Source: Phyto melanocephala (lineage: Eukaryota > Arthropoda > Insecta > Diptera > Rhinophoridae). From it: a stretch of DNA of 64,000 nucleotides. The stretch lies in NCBI GenBank assembly GCA_941918925.1, contig OW799234.1, positions 117,651,128-117,715,127 of the forward strand, read 5' to 3'. Shown in pieces: positions 36,193-47,599 of this stretch; the first letter of the stretch is position 1; each line of letters opens with the position of its first letter. Made by a program: the position numbers and the translations under genes. The notes below the pieces were generated by a model. That model saw only the letters and a list, made by a program, of their open reading frames with translations. It was not told where the DNA came from and searched no databases.

Positions 36193-36838
36193 GGTTCGTT
36201 CACACTACGCATTCTAAGCTTTTTTGCACCCAATGTCTCTTTCGAAAAGGTAAGCCATTGCTAGTTATACGCCACAGAGCGTAAAGCTCTAAACACATAG
36301 ACGCCAGCAGACTTCACAACTTCACGGCTTTAAATGCTGCCAACTTCAAATGCTGCTCTAAAGTCAGCTTCATAATTATTTTGAAGACAGCAACAACATA
36401 ATAATCAGCTGATGTGTATTTTAGCAATACAAATTTCAGGGATGCCGCATATATAATTTGTAATGAATAAAATTAAAATTATTCATAAAAAATTTAATAA
36501 TATCACGAAAATCTCTAAAAAAAACATTAATTTATTTTTTTATTGTATTTTTGTAATGTTCTTTTATGTTTAATATTAAAAATAAGTGTTTGTTCTTTTT
36601 TTTCTAATTTAATATACATAATGGCAACACTATATTTGTTTATTGCTGCCCGTCAAAATAGAAAATAACCTAAGTTGCCGGCAGCAGCAAATGCTGTTGT
36701 GCAGTCGTGCTGCTGTGCTGCCGTCAAAATAATCGTTTTCATTTAAACACATGGATTTTATTTTTGACATATTGCTGCTTGCTGTTGTCTATGTGTTTAG
36801 AGCATAAGATGCCTTGATGCGAAGTATGTGAAAAGTGT
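36193..36838. mobile_element. Possible outer MITE-like element
   Basis: The left end TTCGTTCACAC-TACGCATTC (about 36195) resembles the complement of the right end, CACTTTTCACATACTTCGCA (about 36833). The interior is interrupted by the element at 36286-36803. The ends are diverged, so this is tentative. Confidence 0.4.
36286..36803. mobile_element. MITE-like element with 17-bp perfect TIRs
   Basis: GCTCTAAACACATAGAC (36286-36302) is exactly inverted at 36787-36803, and the similarity continues inward with an AGCA block. The 518-bp interior is rich in TGCTGC words (e.g. TGCTGCCGTCAAAATAATCG near the right end) and has no open frame. The 8-mers GAGCGTAA (36277-36284) and GAGCATAA (36800-36807) at the two edges could be a target duplication overlapping the right repeat. 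Confidence 0.72.
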
Positions 36839-36839
36839 T

Positions 36840-39195
36840 TTTACTTTCTATTTATTAAGGCGTCGTAAGCGAAAAGAGAACGAGTGAATTGATTCTTATT
36901 CCAGAGATGATAAAATATACTTTATTTTAATGCTGTCGATAATTATGTCAGTATTGCCTAGAAATTTGCTCATCATTTTATAGGAAATAGCTTTAAAAAT
37001 TTTTAAAAGTCTGCGTAATAAAATCTAATTGTTTATAAGAATTGTTCGTTAACAAAATTTTCATTTGGTTTATTAATGTTTATATCATAAGCAAGAGCCT
37101 GGCATGTAATTTGAAATGCAGAAAACCGTGTAAAGTATGAGAAGCGTAGAATGCACAAACGCAAGAATGTATGGTGTGGCAAAGAAACCGATAATAACCA
37201 TACGATACCAGCAATACATCAATTCTAAGCTGCATACATTAAAATCAAAATAATAAAAAGATAATGCAATTAATTGGAAAAAATTATCTTATTAAAATGT
37301 CCTTAATTGTCAATGCGCTGGTATAAACTGGACTACATATTTGAATTTTTTTTTTCTTTAGGCATTTTCTTTTAAGAAAATGGATAGAAATCTACAACCA
37401 CTTATAAGAATATGTACTTAATAAAAATTGGGACCGTGATACTAAATGAAACTTTTATTTTAAAAGCTGGTTAGTAACACCATTGCATTTATAGTGAAAT
37501 TTTTGCAGTTATCCTTAACAATTGAAACAAAAAAAATATTTTCTGTTCACTTGGTTTGTCAGACAGACATGAAATAAAGGAATTATAAACCAGAAAATCG
37601 CAAATAAAAAGAATTCATACAATTGAATAAAAACGTGCATAAGTTTTGTTACTCACTGTTTATTTTTTTTTTCTGTTTTAAATCCTTGTTCTTTTACTGT
37701 TATTAATTATTTAATGGATTATTATATAGACAAATATTTTCACTATTTTCCGGTTAAATAAATTTAATAAAATTAAAACAACAACAAAAAAGTTTACCAA
37801 AAAAAAATAAATCTAAATGAAACGAAACGAGCTTTATTAAAATATAAATAAAAATACACTAAACTAAACAAACAGAAACATAAACTTAAATAAGCAAATA
37901 AAAATTAAATAAAATTTTGTTATACTTAATTACAAAATAGAAAAAAAAATGTTTTAAACTTGAAAAAAAAATTAACTTATATGTTTAGTTTAATTATAAA
38001 ATAAATATTAAGTTGTTTTGCTTTTTAAAAAAATTCATTAATTCATTAGTTCTTTATTTTTCTTTTTTATTTTTGCTTTATATTGTTATAAATATATAAT
38101 AAACGTTTAATAATTGATCATGTGTAGTTAATTATTTTACTTTTTATTTTTTTATTATTTTTTTAGGGTAAAGACGAACACAAGGAGGTAAAACACTAGA
38201 CAACACACATACTCAATGAGGTGCTATCATTATTTTCGCTTTGGACGTTTTGCTTTAAGTAAAGGCAATTTTTATTACAAAAATCATAATTTAAAAAAAA
38301 ACTAATAAAACTAATTAATAATTAATTAACAACTAAAAATATGTTTTTAATTTTTTTTAAATAACCCTACAAAGTTAGGCAAGAAAAGAAAAAGCTCAAA
38401 CCAAAAATTGTTGATTTAGTGTTTTTTTTTTTTTTTTTTGTTTAATATAGTTTTTTTTTACAAATTAAAAGAAATTTAAAAAATAAAAAATTTTAAAAAC
38501 ACTTTAAAAGAAGAAATTTGAGGATAGTTGTTGATGTTATAAGCTTTAAATAAAATTAGGATTAAAAAATTTCTAACAAAAGAAAACATATATTCCAACG
38601 CATAAATGATAGACTCATTGAGGGGACTTGGTTAAGGATTTAAAAAGGATATTGTGGGGGTTTGTTGATATTTTTTTCGCTATATTTTATACTTGTGTTT
38701 TTTCTTTTAAATAAATAAAAAATCAACTTAATACATGTTAAAAGCATAAGATTTTTTTACTATTAAATAAAATGCTTAGTTTAAGTTTTAAAATATCTGA
38801 AATCTTTTTTTTTAACAAATGCATATCAATCAATAAAATTTAACTTAAAATATAAACACAAAATATTTGAGCTTTTTCTCTTCATTGCACCAGTTAAAAT
38901 AATTAAAGAATCTCTATTTTACAAAAGAAACTAAAAACTTTAAATATGTAAGTGTCCTAAAGAAGCCCTGAACTTTTTTTTTTGATTTTATTTTTGTTTT
39001 TATCTACCTTGGTGCATTCATTAAAATTAAAAACAAATGTTTAATAACAAACAAACTGAATAACAGAAAACTTTTATATGAAATAAAAATAAGACTAACT
39101 GAAAAGCTTTTTATATATAAATATCTGTTTTTTTTACTATATAATTATTATAAATAATTTTATTTAAGAAGAATGTGTTTGTAGTTGCAACAGTT
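36840..39195. other. Extremely AT-rich intronic sequence, nothing recognised
   Basis: It is homopolymer-rich and lies next to the donor site of exon C. No feature is supported. Confidence 0.5.
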
Positions 39196-39204
39196 TGTAC
39201 TTAC

Positions 39205-39412
39205 TTTTCACTGTATTCATCCATGTGGGCATACGATTGTACAGAATTCTCTTCAATCAAAAATTTGACACGTTGATAGAACGAAGCCGTTACTGAGGGT
39301 GGTTGTTTGCGCAATAACACTTCGACGGGATCATTAGATGACAGGCACATAATGTGTTCAGAACAAGCTGGATGAGAACAGCATTCACTGTCCGAGCAAT
39401 CAGTCATTCCAT
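39205..39412 (-). CDS. Ten-m: Teneurin (Ten-m-like) exon C: post-EGF Cys-rich segment
   Basis: This exon of 208 nt encodes the Cys-rich stretch after the last EGF repeat ([16 protein letters not shown]), then a conserved linker with [14 protein letters not shown] and [19 protein letters not shown], ending at DEYSE. In teneurins this leads into the transthyretin-like domain of the large extracellular superfold. The acceptor is CAG before 39412. The donor GTAAGT (39204-39199) leaves AA of the next codon, consistent with the Asn that I remember following SE in Ten-m (phase 2). The next exon was not found between 39,204 and 1, so the following intron extends beyond the window. The residues look intact and very close to the Drosophila protein. 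Confidence 0.92.
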
Positions 39413-40330
39413 CTGGAAATTGGGCAAATAATTAAAAGTTGTTAATATGTATCAGTTCGAGTATTAGATGAATGTAAACATAATAGGGGTATTCGTTTTA
39501 TCGCTAAGTGCGATATCATTTTTATTATGATAGTAGTGCAACCGATGTAGAAAGTAGATCAAAAGTTATCTATACAGCTTAATGTGCTGTGTTTCATATA
39601 GTTAGTTACTCAATACAAAAGTTTAAAAATTTGGAAAATTTTACAAACACAAATTTAAGATATCCACCCTGAATCCCCTTAATATTATCAAAATTTGTTT
39701 TCATTAAATTAACACACTCTAGCGTAAGATATTAAAAATTTTCTATTGCAAAAATTAATAGATATTAAAAGTCTTTTGTTTTTTACGGAAAAAACTACCG
39801 TGGGCTAAGGGGGACCCAAACTCACATTACAACTGAAGGAATCCGGTTTGCAACAGACAGTGGTAAACCGGGTAAATACAACAGATGTTAGATAAATTAT
39901 GTCCTTTATATAAGTACATAGGAAAGTGGTAAGGAAAAGCTCTAATAGGAAGCATCTAATCAAGGTTCAAAAGTGCGCTTAATTCAATATACTGACCAGA
40001 AGCAAAACTAAAGTGGCACTGGACACCACTCTTTACATGACCACTATCGAAGGCTGAGAGTTGGGAATGTCGGAAACAACTTTCCAAATATCTGCCAAAA
40101 TAGGATTTTATAGAGAACTGGTCTCTATGATAATAGTCGACATTAGGAAAGTTTGACGCACTATAAAGGTTGGCAATTTAAAAAAAAATTGACCTATAGA
40201 TTACAATGACCTTGAAAGGTACAATAACATTAATTTTTCTTTCTAATTTCAAATTTATGTTTGACACATGCAAAATAGGACGCTGTACGCTCGAACGGAA
40301 TTGGAAAATATTAAAAACTTATCACCAAAG
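39413..40330. other. Intronic sequence, less AT-rich, unresolved
   Basis: The part from about 39780 to 40150 has a more mixed base composition than its surroundings, which suggests a decayed mobile element. I could not assign a family. Confidence 0.4.
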
Positions 40331-40935
40331 AAGTGAGATTTTAACGTAAACTGTAAATAATTTCAGTTGGTCCATCGACTGAAGCCGCATGACCATCATC
40401 CGGAGATGAAAATTTTTACCGAAAATTATGTTTTCAGAAGAATCGTAGTTTTATTTCAATTGCTATGTTAATAAGTTAAATTGCCGCATATGGGGTTCAG
40501 AGAATCCACTAGTGTCTACAACGAGCTACTGTTTGGTGTGAGAGCCACGGTTATCGTCAACGGTAAAAATTTCCTATCTTTTACGCACAGTTTTTTTAAA
40601 ATTGAATAACCAGACGATGTTGTGATGTCAATTGGCCGGCTCGGAGCTATGATTTGAGCTTTTTGGATTATTTTCTCTGGGCCGTTATTAGGGATCAAAG
40701 TAACACAACCCTTCGAGAAACAATTGAAGCACTGAAATATAAAATCGAAGTTGCTGTTGAAGACATTCGAGCAGAAACAAGTCAGTCGTGGTAGTTCTAT
40801 GAATGAATGTTATTTTGCTCCATTCCTAAATGACAATGTTCAGCCTTTCCAATAAAACCAGAAATTTAAAAAAAATAATCAGTAGTTTTTTTAAAGCCGA
40901 TTGCAATTGAAAATTTTAAATGGCCTACCCTGTAA
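40330..40935 (+). pseudogene. Tc1/mariner-type (DDE_3) transposase relic
   Basis: In order it reads LKPHDHHPE (about 40378), MFSEES-stop-FYFNCYVNK (about 40427-40470; the first catalytic position, normally SDE, has become SEE), LNCRIWGSENP, and after a deletion of the middle NWPARSYDLSFLDYFLW (about 40630-40680) with the third catalytic Asp, followed by the helix TLRETIEALKYKIEVAVEDI. The block with the second Asp is missing. It ends near TGGCCTACCCTGTA (40921-40934), a likely element terminus, which also appears in altered form after the relic at 54.6 kb. Confidence 0.8.
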
Positions 40936-42105
40936 GATAAAAGCGATAAGTTTTACAAGAGCAGATGCGGTAATAATCTAAATAACGGTTGTTGGCTGAC
41001 ATCGAACTGTCTGTTTGTGTAATATAAAGTTTTGAATGACAGAGCCGAGATGTATGTAGGCATCGGTTTAGGTCATTATTAAAGAGTATCTGATGACTGT
41101 AGTGTGTTTCAATCAGAGTTATTTGTCATACATAACTTTAAAAAATATTTTATCAAGTCGAGTTTATCTAGGGATTATAAGGAGAATATTAAATATCTTT
41201 GAATTCAAACTGTGCTGATTACCACGACACTGTGATATTTTTGGTAATGAAATTAACAACAAACTAACTCGAACTATATTGTTAAATACAAGTGCAGAGT
41301 ATCTAGTGTATTTTGGCTCAAGACGAATTTGGAAGGCACTACTCCTTCCTTAATTTGAGAAGGTTGATCCTAAGAACCATTATTTAGCTCATTATGGGAC
41401 ATTTTCAAGTAAGAACCTACAAATATGATAACGACTCTTTAAGTTATTGGTAAATGCGTAAGAAGTGGGCTGCGATTGAAAAAATATAACACAAAACCAT
41501 ATGTATTAATTAAAATATTTCACGATGAACTTTATGATATTTTTGAGTGAAAACTAATTATCTTATCGAATTCATTATGTAGATTGGGTGGCTAGGAGGT
41601 TATCAATTAAAAAGGCGGTTCTTGTATAATAAACTCTTTAATTTTAGTTATCTTTTTTATTCCATAATCTTTCTTTATGTGTTCTGCAACTTTTACCTAA
41701 CATTAACTTTGATTTCATTTAAAAACTCTTAATTGTTTTTAAATTTTTTTTTTATTTGTAGTATACCTAAAGCTGTGAGTTTTTTAAAGAAAAACTTTAA
41801 CTTTTTAATAAATAATAAAACAAATTACAAAACAAAATCAAAATGAAAAGATGCAATTATTTTTAAACGAAGACCCAAAAACTGTTATGTTTTTATTTAA
41901 AAAAAAATTAAGGCACAAAAAAACACCAACAATCCTTTTTTCGTCACATAAGATATGAAACTGACAATATTTTCATACAACTAAATGTCAGGCTTGGGAA
42001 TTGCAATGTATATGAATGTTCTTGCCTTACTACGTATTTTTTTTTTTTCTATTTTGAAATGGCGGACTTTTTTATATGTTAATACTTTAAAGACCAGCCA
42101 AAAGC
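40936..42105. other. Intronic sequence, nothing recognised
   Basis: No family motif or terminal repeat could be supported. Confidence 0.45.
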
Positions 42106-42109
42106 TCAT

Positions 42110-42364
42110 ATATCTGTGGCTTGGAGCGAAAAGGGCCAATGTCAAAATATTTACTTTTGAGAAAATTAGAATTGAACTTTAACTTTTAAAGGTGCTTTCA
42201 TAGTGACATTGGCCAGCATCTTATTTATGAAGCTTTTCTGGTTAAGTATGACTTTAGCTGTTTTAACATAATGGAATAGAGCAAAAAAACAAATCTAATG
42301 CAATGATTAACTCAAAAGAGCAAAAAAAGTAACATAGGCCCTTTTAGCTCCAAGCCACAGATAT
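42110..42364. mobile_element. 255-bp TIR element with 33-bp inverted ends
   Basis: Ends 42110-42142 and 42332-42364 are inverted repeats with two mismatches, starting ATATCTGTGGCTTGGAGC. The first ten bases, ATATCTGTGG, are also the terminal bases of the TIR elements at 10.3 and 55.8 kb. The interior has no coding potential. Confidence 0.8.
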
Positions 42365-42365
42365 A

Positions 42366-45300
42366 AACTACAAGTTTAACTACGAAACTTGATGTTCACC
42401 TAAATTTTCAAGAAGTAAAAGTATATTGCCAAGTATTCTTTTTAAAAACACAACGAAATCGGATATGCACTGTTAAAGTACATATAAGAGAATGCAGAAC
42501 CAAAAATTACTTAAATTAAAAATTATAATTCTTCCATTAAATAATATTAAAAACATTTTTATTTCAGTTTATTTAAAATCCAATCAAGACTCTCAGTCAA
42601 GTTTTTCAACAAACTGTTGTCAATGATTGATATCTAAGCGATTATGCTGGGGAATTATTACTGTACATTATGGATTTCAAAAAACTTCCCAAAATATTGT
42701 CTTTTGGTGCCCAGTTAACTTATCTTCTAAGAGAACAAAATCCTCTTGAAACCATATAGTCTCTATGCATTTGGCATTAGTTTGCCGTCACAAAAAAAGT
42801 TTTGGATCATCTCTCTGTAGCGGTTTCCATTAATACATCAAATTTGGATGCCCTGTATAATTAATACACATATTTGCTTGCTCAGTCTATGTACTAAATT
42901 AATACTTTAAGTTTGGATACACTTTTTTTAGAATGTAGTTTTCCCTGTTTAGTATACATTAATTTAATTTACATTTAATTCCTGTTTACATTTGCGAATT
43001 TTTTTTTTGTCTCATTAAGATTTTAATTTACAAATTTGGCAACAGCTTTTAAAAATAAAAATTTCTTATATTTATATTGTGGAAAATTTTCAAACCAATA
43101 ACAAAGTATAAGGAAACTACAGCTAGTAGCAGTAGTCGTACATAAGATTGTGAAGTATAAATAAGATATTGTAATATTCGAATATATTTAAACAGATAAA
43201 CTTTTATTATTTAAATTTCAAGAGTGCTGATTATCATTTGCAATTAAACAAATTCCGGTTTATTAAAAAAAGACAAAGCAAAGTTGTTAAAAGGTATAAA
43301 ATAACAGTATTTATTATATGCAGGATCCACTGTTTTGATTCAGTTTTACGTTAAAACATATGTGTGAGTATGTACAGAGAGTTGTATGTGAGTTAAGACT
43401 TGTAGCATGTTTATCAAGAAATGAAGTATTACAAAACATTGCAATACACTTTAACATTATCATACAGCTACACGCCCCTTGTACACATACATTGTATTTA
43501 TGATGTATGACATATAGGGGAAACAAAAAAAAAAAAAAACTGCTACAGCACGTTTAAGAGTAAGACATGTTTTAAATATTAACCCTTTGTGAATTTGTTC
43601 AATAACCCAACACACATATACGCACATATTTTATGTATGCGTGTGGGTATGAATGTATACAATTTAACATTTTTATACGCTCTCTAGGTATGAAATGAAT
43701 GAAAAAGTAAAAATAAAAAATAAAAGAAAAATATACTGAAACACTTTAGCCTGATGGCATGCCAGGGAATATTGTTGTTTCTGTTTTGAAAAAATAAAAA
43801 GTGCTTCAATATTGTCACAACTCCTCAATAATAGAACAAGTACATAAAATACAGGTAACAAAAATGTATTTCACAAGGAGGTAATAGACGAACTCTGGGA
43901 AAGCTAATTTAAAAAAAAAACAATTCTTTATGAAAAGAGTTACTGCTTTAAAAACTTTAAGTCTTGAAGTCTGATTTTTTAATTTTTTTTATAACATGGA
44001 ATATATATATTTAATTTGAATTCCGATTATTTATTAAAAAGAAATTCAGATTTGTCAACAACTAATAACTAACATTTAAGACCATATTTTTTAAAAAATA
44101 TTAAATCGTAAACATGTGGGTATTTCAACCAAAAGTAGAGTACAAACTACTCAAGATCAAGTGTTGGGGTAAAAATAAAACGACATGTGTTTGCAAAACC
44201 ACTTTACATGTAACAATTTCATACACACCTATTTTCCAAGACGTTTTGTTTATATTTTCAAAATTTCTTATAAAAACAAAATAACAACAATATAAAAAAG
44301 TAAGTAGGAAAACAAGCACACACTTATAACTAAATATATAAAGGTGAATGTTAAAGGTAATCTGAAAGAGTTGTAAGGGTTGTTGCTTGAGAGCATTTAA
44401 GTATGTTGTCAAATGCATATTTCTTTCGATTTAAATTTAATGATTCCATTTTGTTATTCTTATTTTCAAGTTGATTTAAATTTCCGTTGATTTCCTTTTA
44501 ACACTAAATCCATTATTTAGCACAATTTAAAAAAGGTAAAGCTTTTAACACCTTAGAAAATCTGTTATTAACTTAAAGAAGACACATTTATAAATTTTAC
44601 ATATCACAGTAAGCAGCCAGCGGGCTTATTGTTGTCAAAATAAACGTCAAATTGTTATTTTTTATATAATTAAAAACGTTTTTTTTTATATATTAAGAAT
44701 ACAAAAATTAAATTAAATAAGGTGAACGGTGGTTATATTTTTGAATATTTGTCCAAAACTCTTTGACGTTTGTATGAATATAGGCTCTACATGAGTTTAA
44801 ATATTCTGAAATATTCTTGTTTGGCAACTCACGCCTTAAATAGTAACTCGAAATTCTAATAATATAACAAGGTTTAACAATGTGGAAAACAGAACATAAA
44901 CTCGGTTCCATTTCTCAATATATTGCTACAGTTAAGTTATTTGCAATTAAAATTTCCCAAATATTCCATTTAAATGTATTTTTTTGTATGGTAGCAAACA
45001 CGCCCACTTTTTCTCATACAAATCTTTTACGGATAATTTTAAATACAATAAAATATATCATAATATTCTCTTACACACTTATAGCAATTGTGTAGAAAAA
45101 TTATTATGTTTATATGGAAGATGCCACGCCCTTTTTTCATGTATTGAATTTCTCGACTATTGCGAATACAAACAAAAAATTCAGTGAAATGGGTCAATTT
45201 ACTGTTCAGTGGTGTTCTTAAACATAAGCGTCAATTGTATTTTCTATATAGAGAAGTTTTTTAGGAATAACCTTTTATTTGTTTTTTATCGTTTACCTCT

Positions 45301-46060
45301 TTATAACCCACTGTTCTATTGCCTTTTAAGCATACACTTCAATAAAGTGCCAATATGAGTTGAACATATTGTTAAAAATTTTATGTGGTAATTTCTGATA
45401 TATATAAACGTTTTTAAGTTTTTGTTTCTTAAATAAAATTAAAATTAAAATATATTACGTATGAAAAATGTATGTATAAATTTTTAATATAAGAGTTTCA
45501 ATATGTACTACGACGTATCATTTATTTTTCAAAATTATATTTTATACGTAATTTTTTACAAACTCAAATCTTTAAATATTAAAGATTTATAGAATAGAAA
45601 AATATATAAAAAAATCCTTTTCACATATTTGCCAATAATACTAATACAAAAACTATACTATCAGGGGAGTTAAGTCAAGAATTTATTTATTTATATTTTC
45701 CTTTTTTATTATCAATTCCCGTACAAAAAATAATAGACAAACAGCAAAAAAAAAATTTTTGATTGAAAAGTTTGGTGATTCATCTACAAAATTGAGAAAG
45801 GAAAAACAAAAAGAAAAAAAAAACGAAATGAATCAGCAAAAGTAAATAAGTAACTAAACAAATTTATAAAATATATATAAAAATTATATTATGTACTCCC
45901 AAAAGCTTACAAACATGATTAATAATTGAATTTTGTTCATCGTATGACACATAGACAGAGAAGAGATACTCGGTGTATATACATATGTGGTGTCCAAAAA
46001 TTAAAGTAAGACTTAAATGAAATAGAAAACACAGTTTTTAATCTTTTGATATTTATTTTT
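42366..46060. other. AT-rich intronic sequence, nothing recognised
   Basis: Short GCCACGCCC-type words near 45120 and CACGCCCACTTTTTC near 45000 resemble words of common dipteran repeats, but no element boundary could be drawn. Confidence 0.45.
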
Positions 46061-46129
46061 TTATTAAATCATAGGATACATCGGATAAATAACCTACATG
46101 ACGTTTTTTTTTTTTTTTTTTGCTCGTTT

Positions 46130-47065
46130 GTCTAATTTTTCTATGACTATATTGCCTAAATGTGCCTAAATTTAGTTGATGCGGCGTTAAGTCCCCGTAT
46201 TGCATGCACGGCTAATTTTAAGCTTCTCGACATAGATCTGTGACTTAAAATAATCCCAAAAAAGAAGTCTTATAGTGTTAAATAGCGATATCGAGGGAAG
46301 CAATTCTGATCACCGAAACGAGAGAGTATACGACCTTAATATGTCTCATGCAATAATGAATTTTCAAGGACTTCATATCATGTGACACCACCTTATTGGC
46401 CACATCAATATCATCTAATTCCGGCAGAAAGAACTATGTTATCATCTCAGGATATATAGCTCCAGTAAAAGCCATACCTTGGCGGGTTTCATTTTCAAAG
46501 AAGTACGATCCAATTATGCCTTCAGCCCAAAATTCTCACCAAAAAGTGACACGTTGTGAATGCATTTGTTTTTCGAACATATTTGGCGATTAAAAATTTC
46601 ATCAAGGTAAAAATTTGCTGTACACTTAGTATAATATTGCTTAAAAAATCAGCATCAATTTCTTGAAGCTCAATCGTCATTTGGCTTTAGATGTTGTGTT
46701 AATAAAATTTTGTAAGGATATAAACAAGGATCGTAAGTATTCGCTGTAGGGCGCTTCTTGAAATTTTCAAGTGTTATCCACAAAGCCTAATTAAGGTTTC
46801 AGGATTGCCATTGAAACTATCATGCACTGCTTCGATATTGATATTTGAATGGATTGTTTTTGGACGATCAAATTGTTTTGCGTCTCCAACGGATCCAGTC
46901 TTCCTGAATTTTTATAAATATTAATCTCTTTGCAGTTAACAAAGTTTAAACACTATTTCACCCATATTTGCTATAAAATCTAAGAGCTACGTCTACCAAG
47001 CTTTCATTATTTTTTAAATATTGGTCAATAATGAAGACACGTTGCTGTCTAGTATAATGCTCCAT
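46130..47065 (-). pseudogene. Tc1/mariner-type (DDE_3) transposase relic, nearly full length
   Basis: The start is probably the ATG at 47065: MEHYTRQQRVFIIDQYLKNN matches the N-terminal HTH start of insect DUF4817-type transposases. Further on are FEKQMHSQRVTFW, EGIIGSYFFENE (about 46560-46490), PELDDIDV, GRILSRFGDQN (about 46330-46300) and the WDYFKSQIYVEKL helix (about 46250). Many stops and frame changes interrupt it, and the DEAHF and QQDGA blocks are not recognisable. It is oriented like the host gene. Confidence 0.75.
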
Positions 47066-47434
47066 TTTGGCTCTTAGTTGTGGATTTTTTAGGGTTGCCA
47101 ACACTTAACTGCACAAATGGCGGTAAATTCAAATCTTATGTTAATTTTCGGAAACCCATAACATAAAATAAAAATATCAAAATTTCTTCCAAAAACAAAA
47201 TCCAATTTTATGATAGAAAACAAAAACTACTAAAAAATTCTGTTAATTTTTTATGAAACTTCGATACTTCGATGTTAAAATGTACAGATCCAATGTTGTT
47301 AAAATATGTACATACACATACAGCTGTAACAATTTAAATTTATTTTAAATAAATTATTTGTCACTATTAATTTTATTAAATTCATTATTATGTAGAAATG
47401 AAAAATACCTTAAATTTTTTTACATTTAACTTAC

Positions 47435-47581
47435 CACCATCATTATCAATATTATCCTTGCAATTCATTTCCAATGCAATTGAACAATCTGTACCAGCCC
47501 AACCTTCAATGCAATCACAACGATATTCGCCATTTTCCAAAGTGCATTGACCATGACGTGAGCAACCATTTTCACAACCAG
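47435..47581 (-). CDS. Ten-m: Teneurin (Ten-m-like) exon B: last EGF repeat
   Basis: This exon of 147 nt continues exon A in frame. After the shared Pro codon it reads [12 protein letters not shown] and on to [12 protein letters not shown], which is a six-cysteine EGF repeat, probably EGF8. It then enters the Cys-rich linker with [10 protein letters not shown], whose acidic/Asn spacing is typical of teneurins. The acceptor is TTTTTTAG directly before 47581 and the donor is GTAAGT at 47434-47429. It ends in phase 1 with a G that joins AT of exon C to make Asp. There is no internal stop. A single exon this short would be hard to identify alone, but its frame and its protein order fit exons A and C exactly. 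Confidence 0.9.
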
Positions 47582-47599
47582 CTAAAAAATAAAATAAAA

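Larger units (their letters stand above)
1..39204 (-). other. Ten-m intron downstream of exon C (partial)
   Basis: The intron begins with GTAAGT at 39204-39199 and no later teneurin exon is visible down to base 1. The intron is therefore at least 39.2 kb, unless the next exon was missed or is misassembled. It holds most of the mobile elements listed here. Confidence 0.75.
39413..47434 (-). other. Ten-m intron between exons B and C
   Basis: This intron of 8,022 bp is bounded by GTAAGT and CAG. It contains a same-strand transposase relic (46.1-47.1 kb), a 255-bp foldback element (42.1 kb) and an opposite-strand transposase relic (40.4 kb). Confidence 0.88.
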
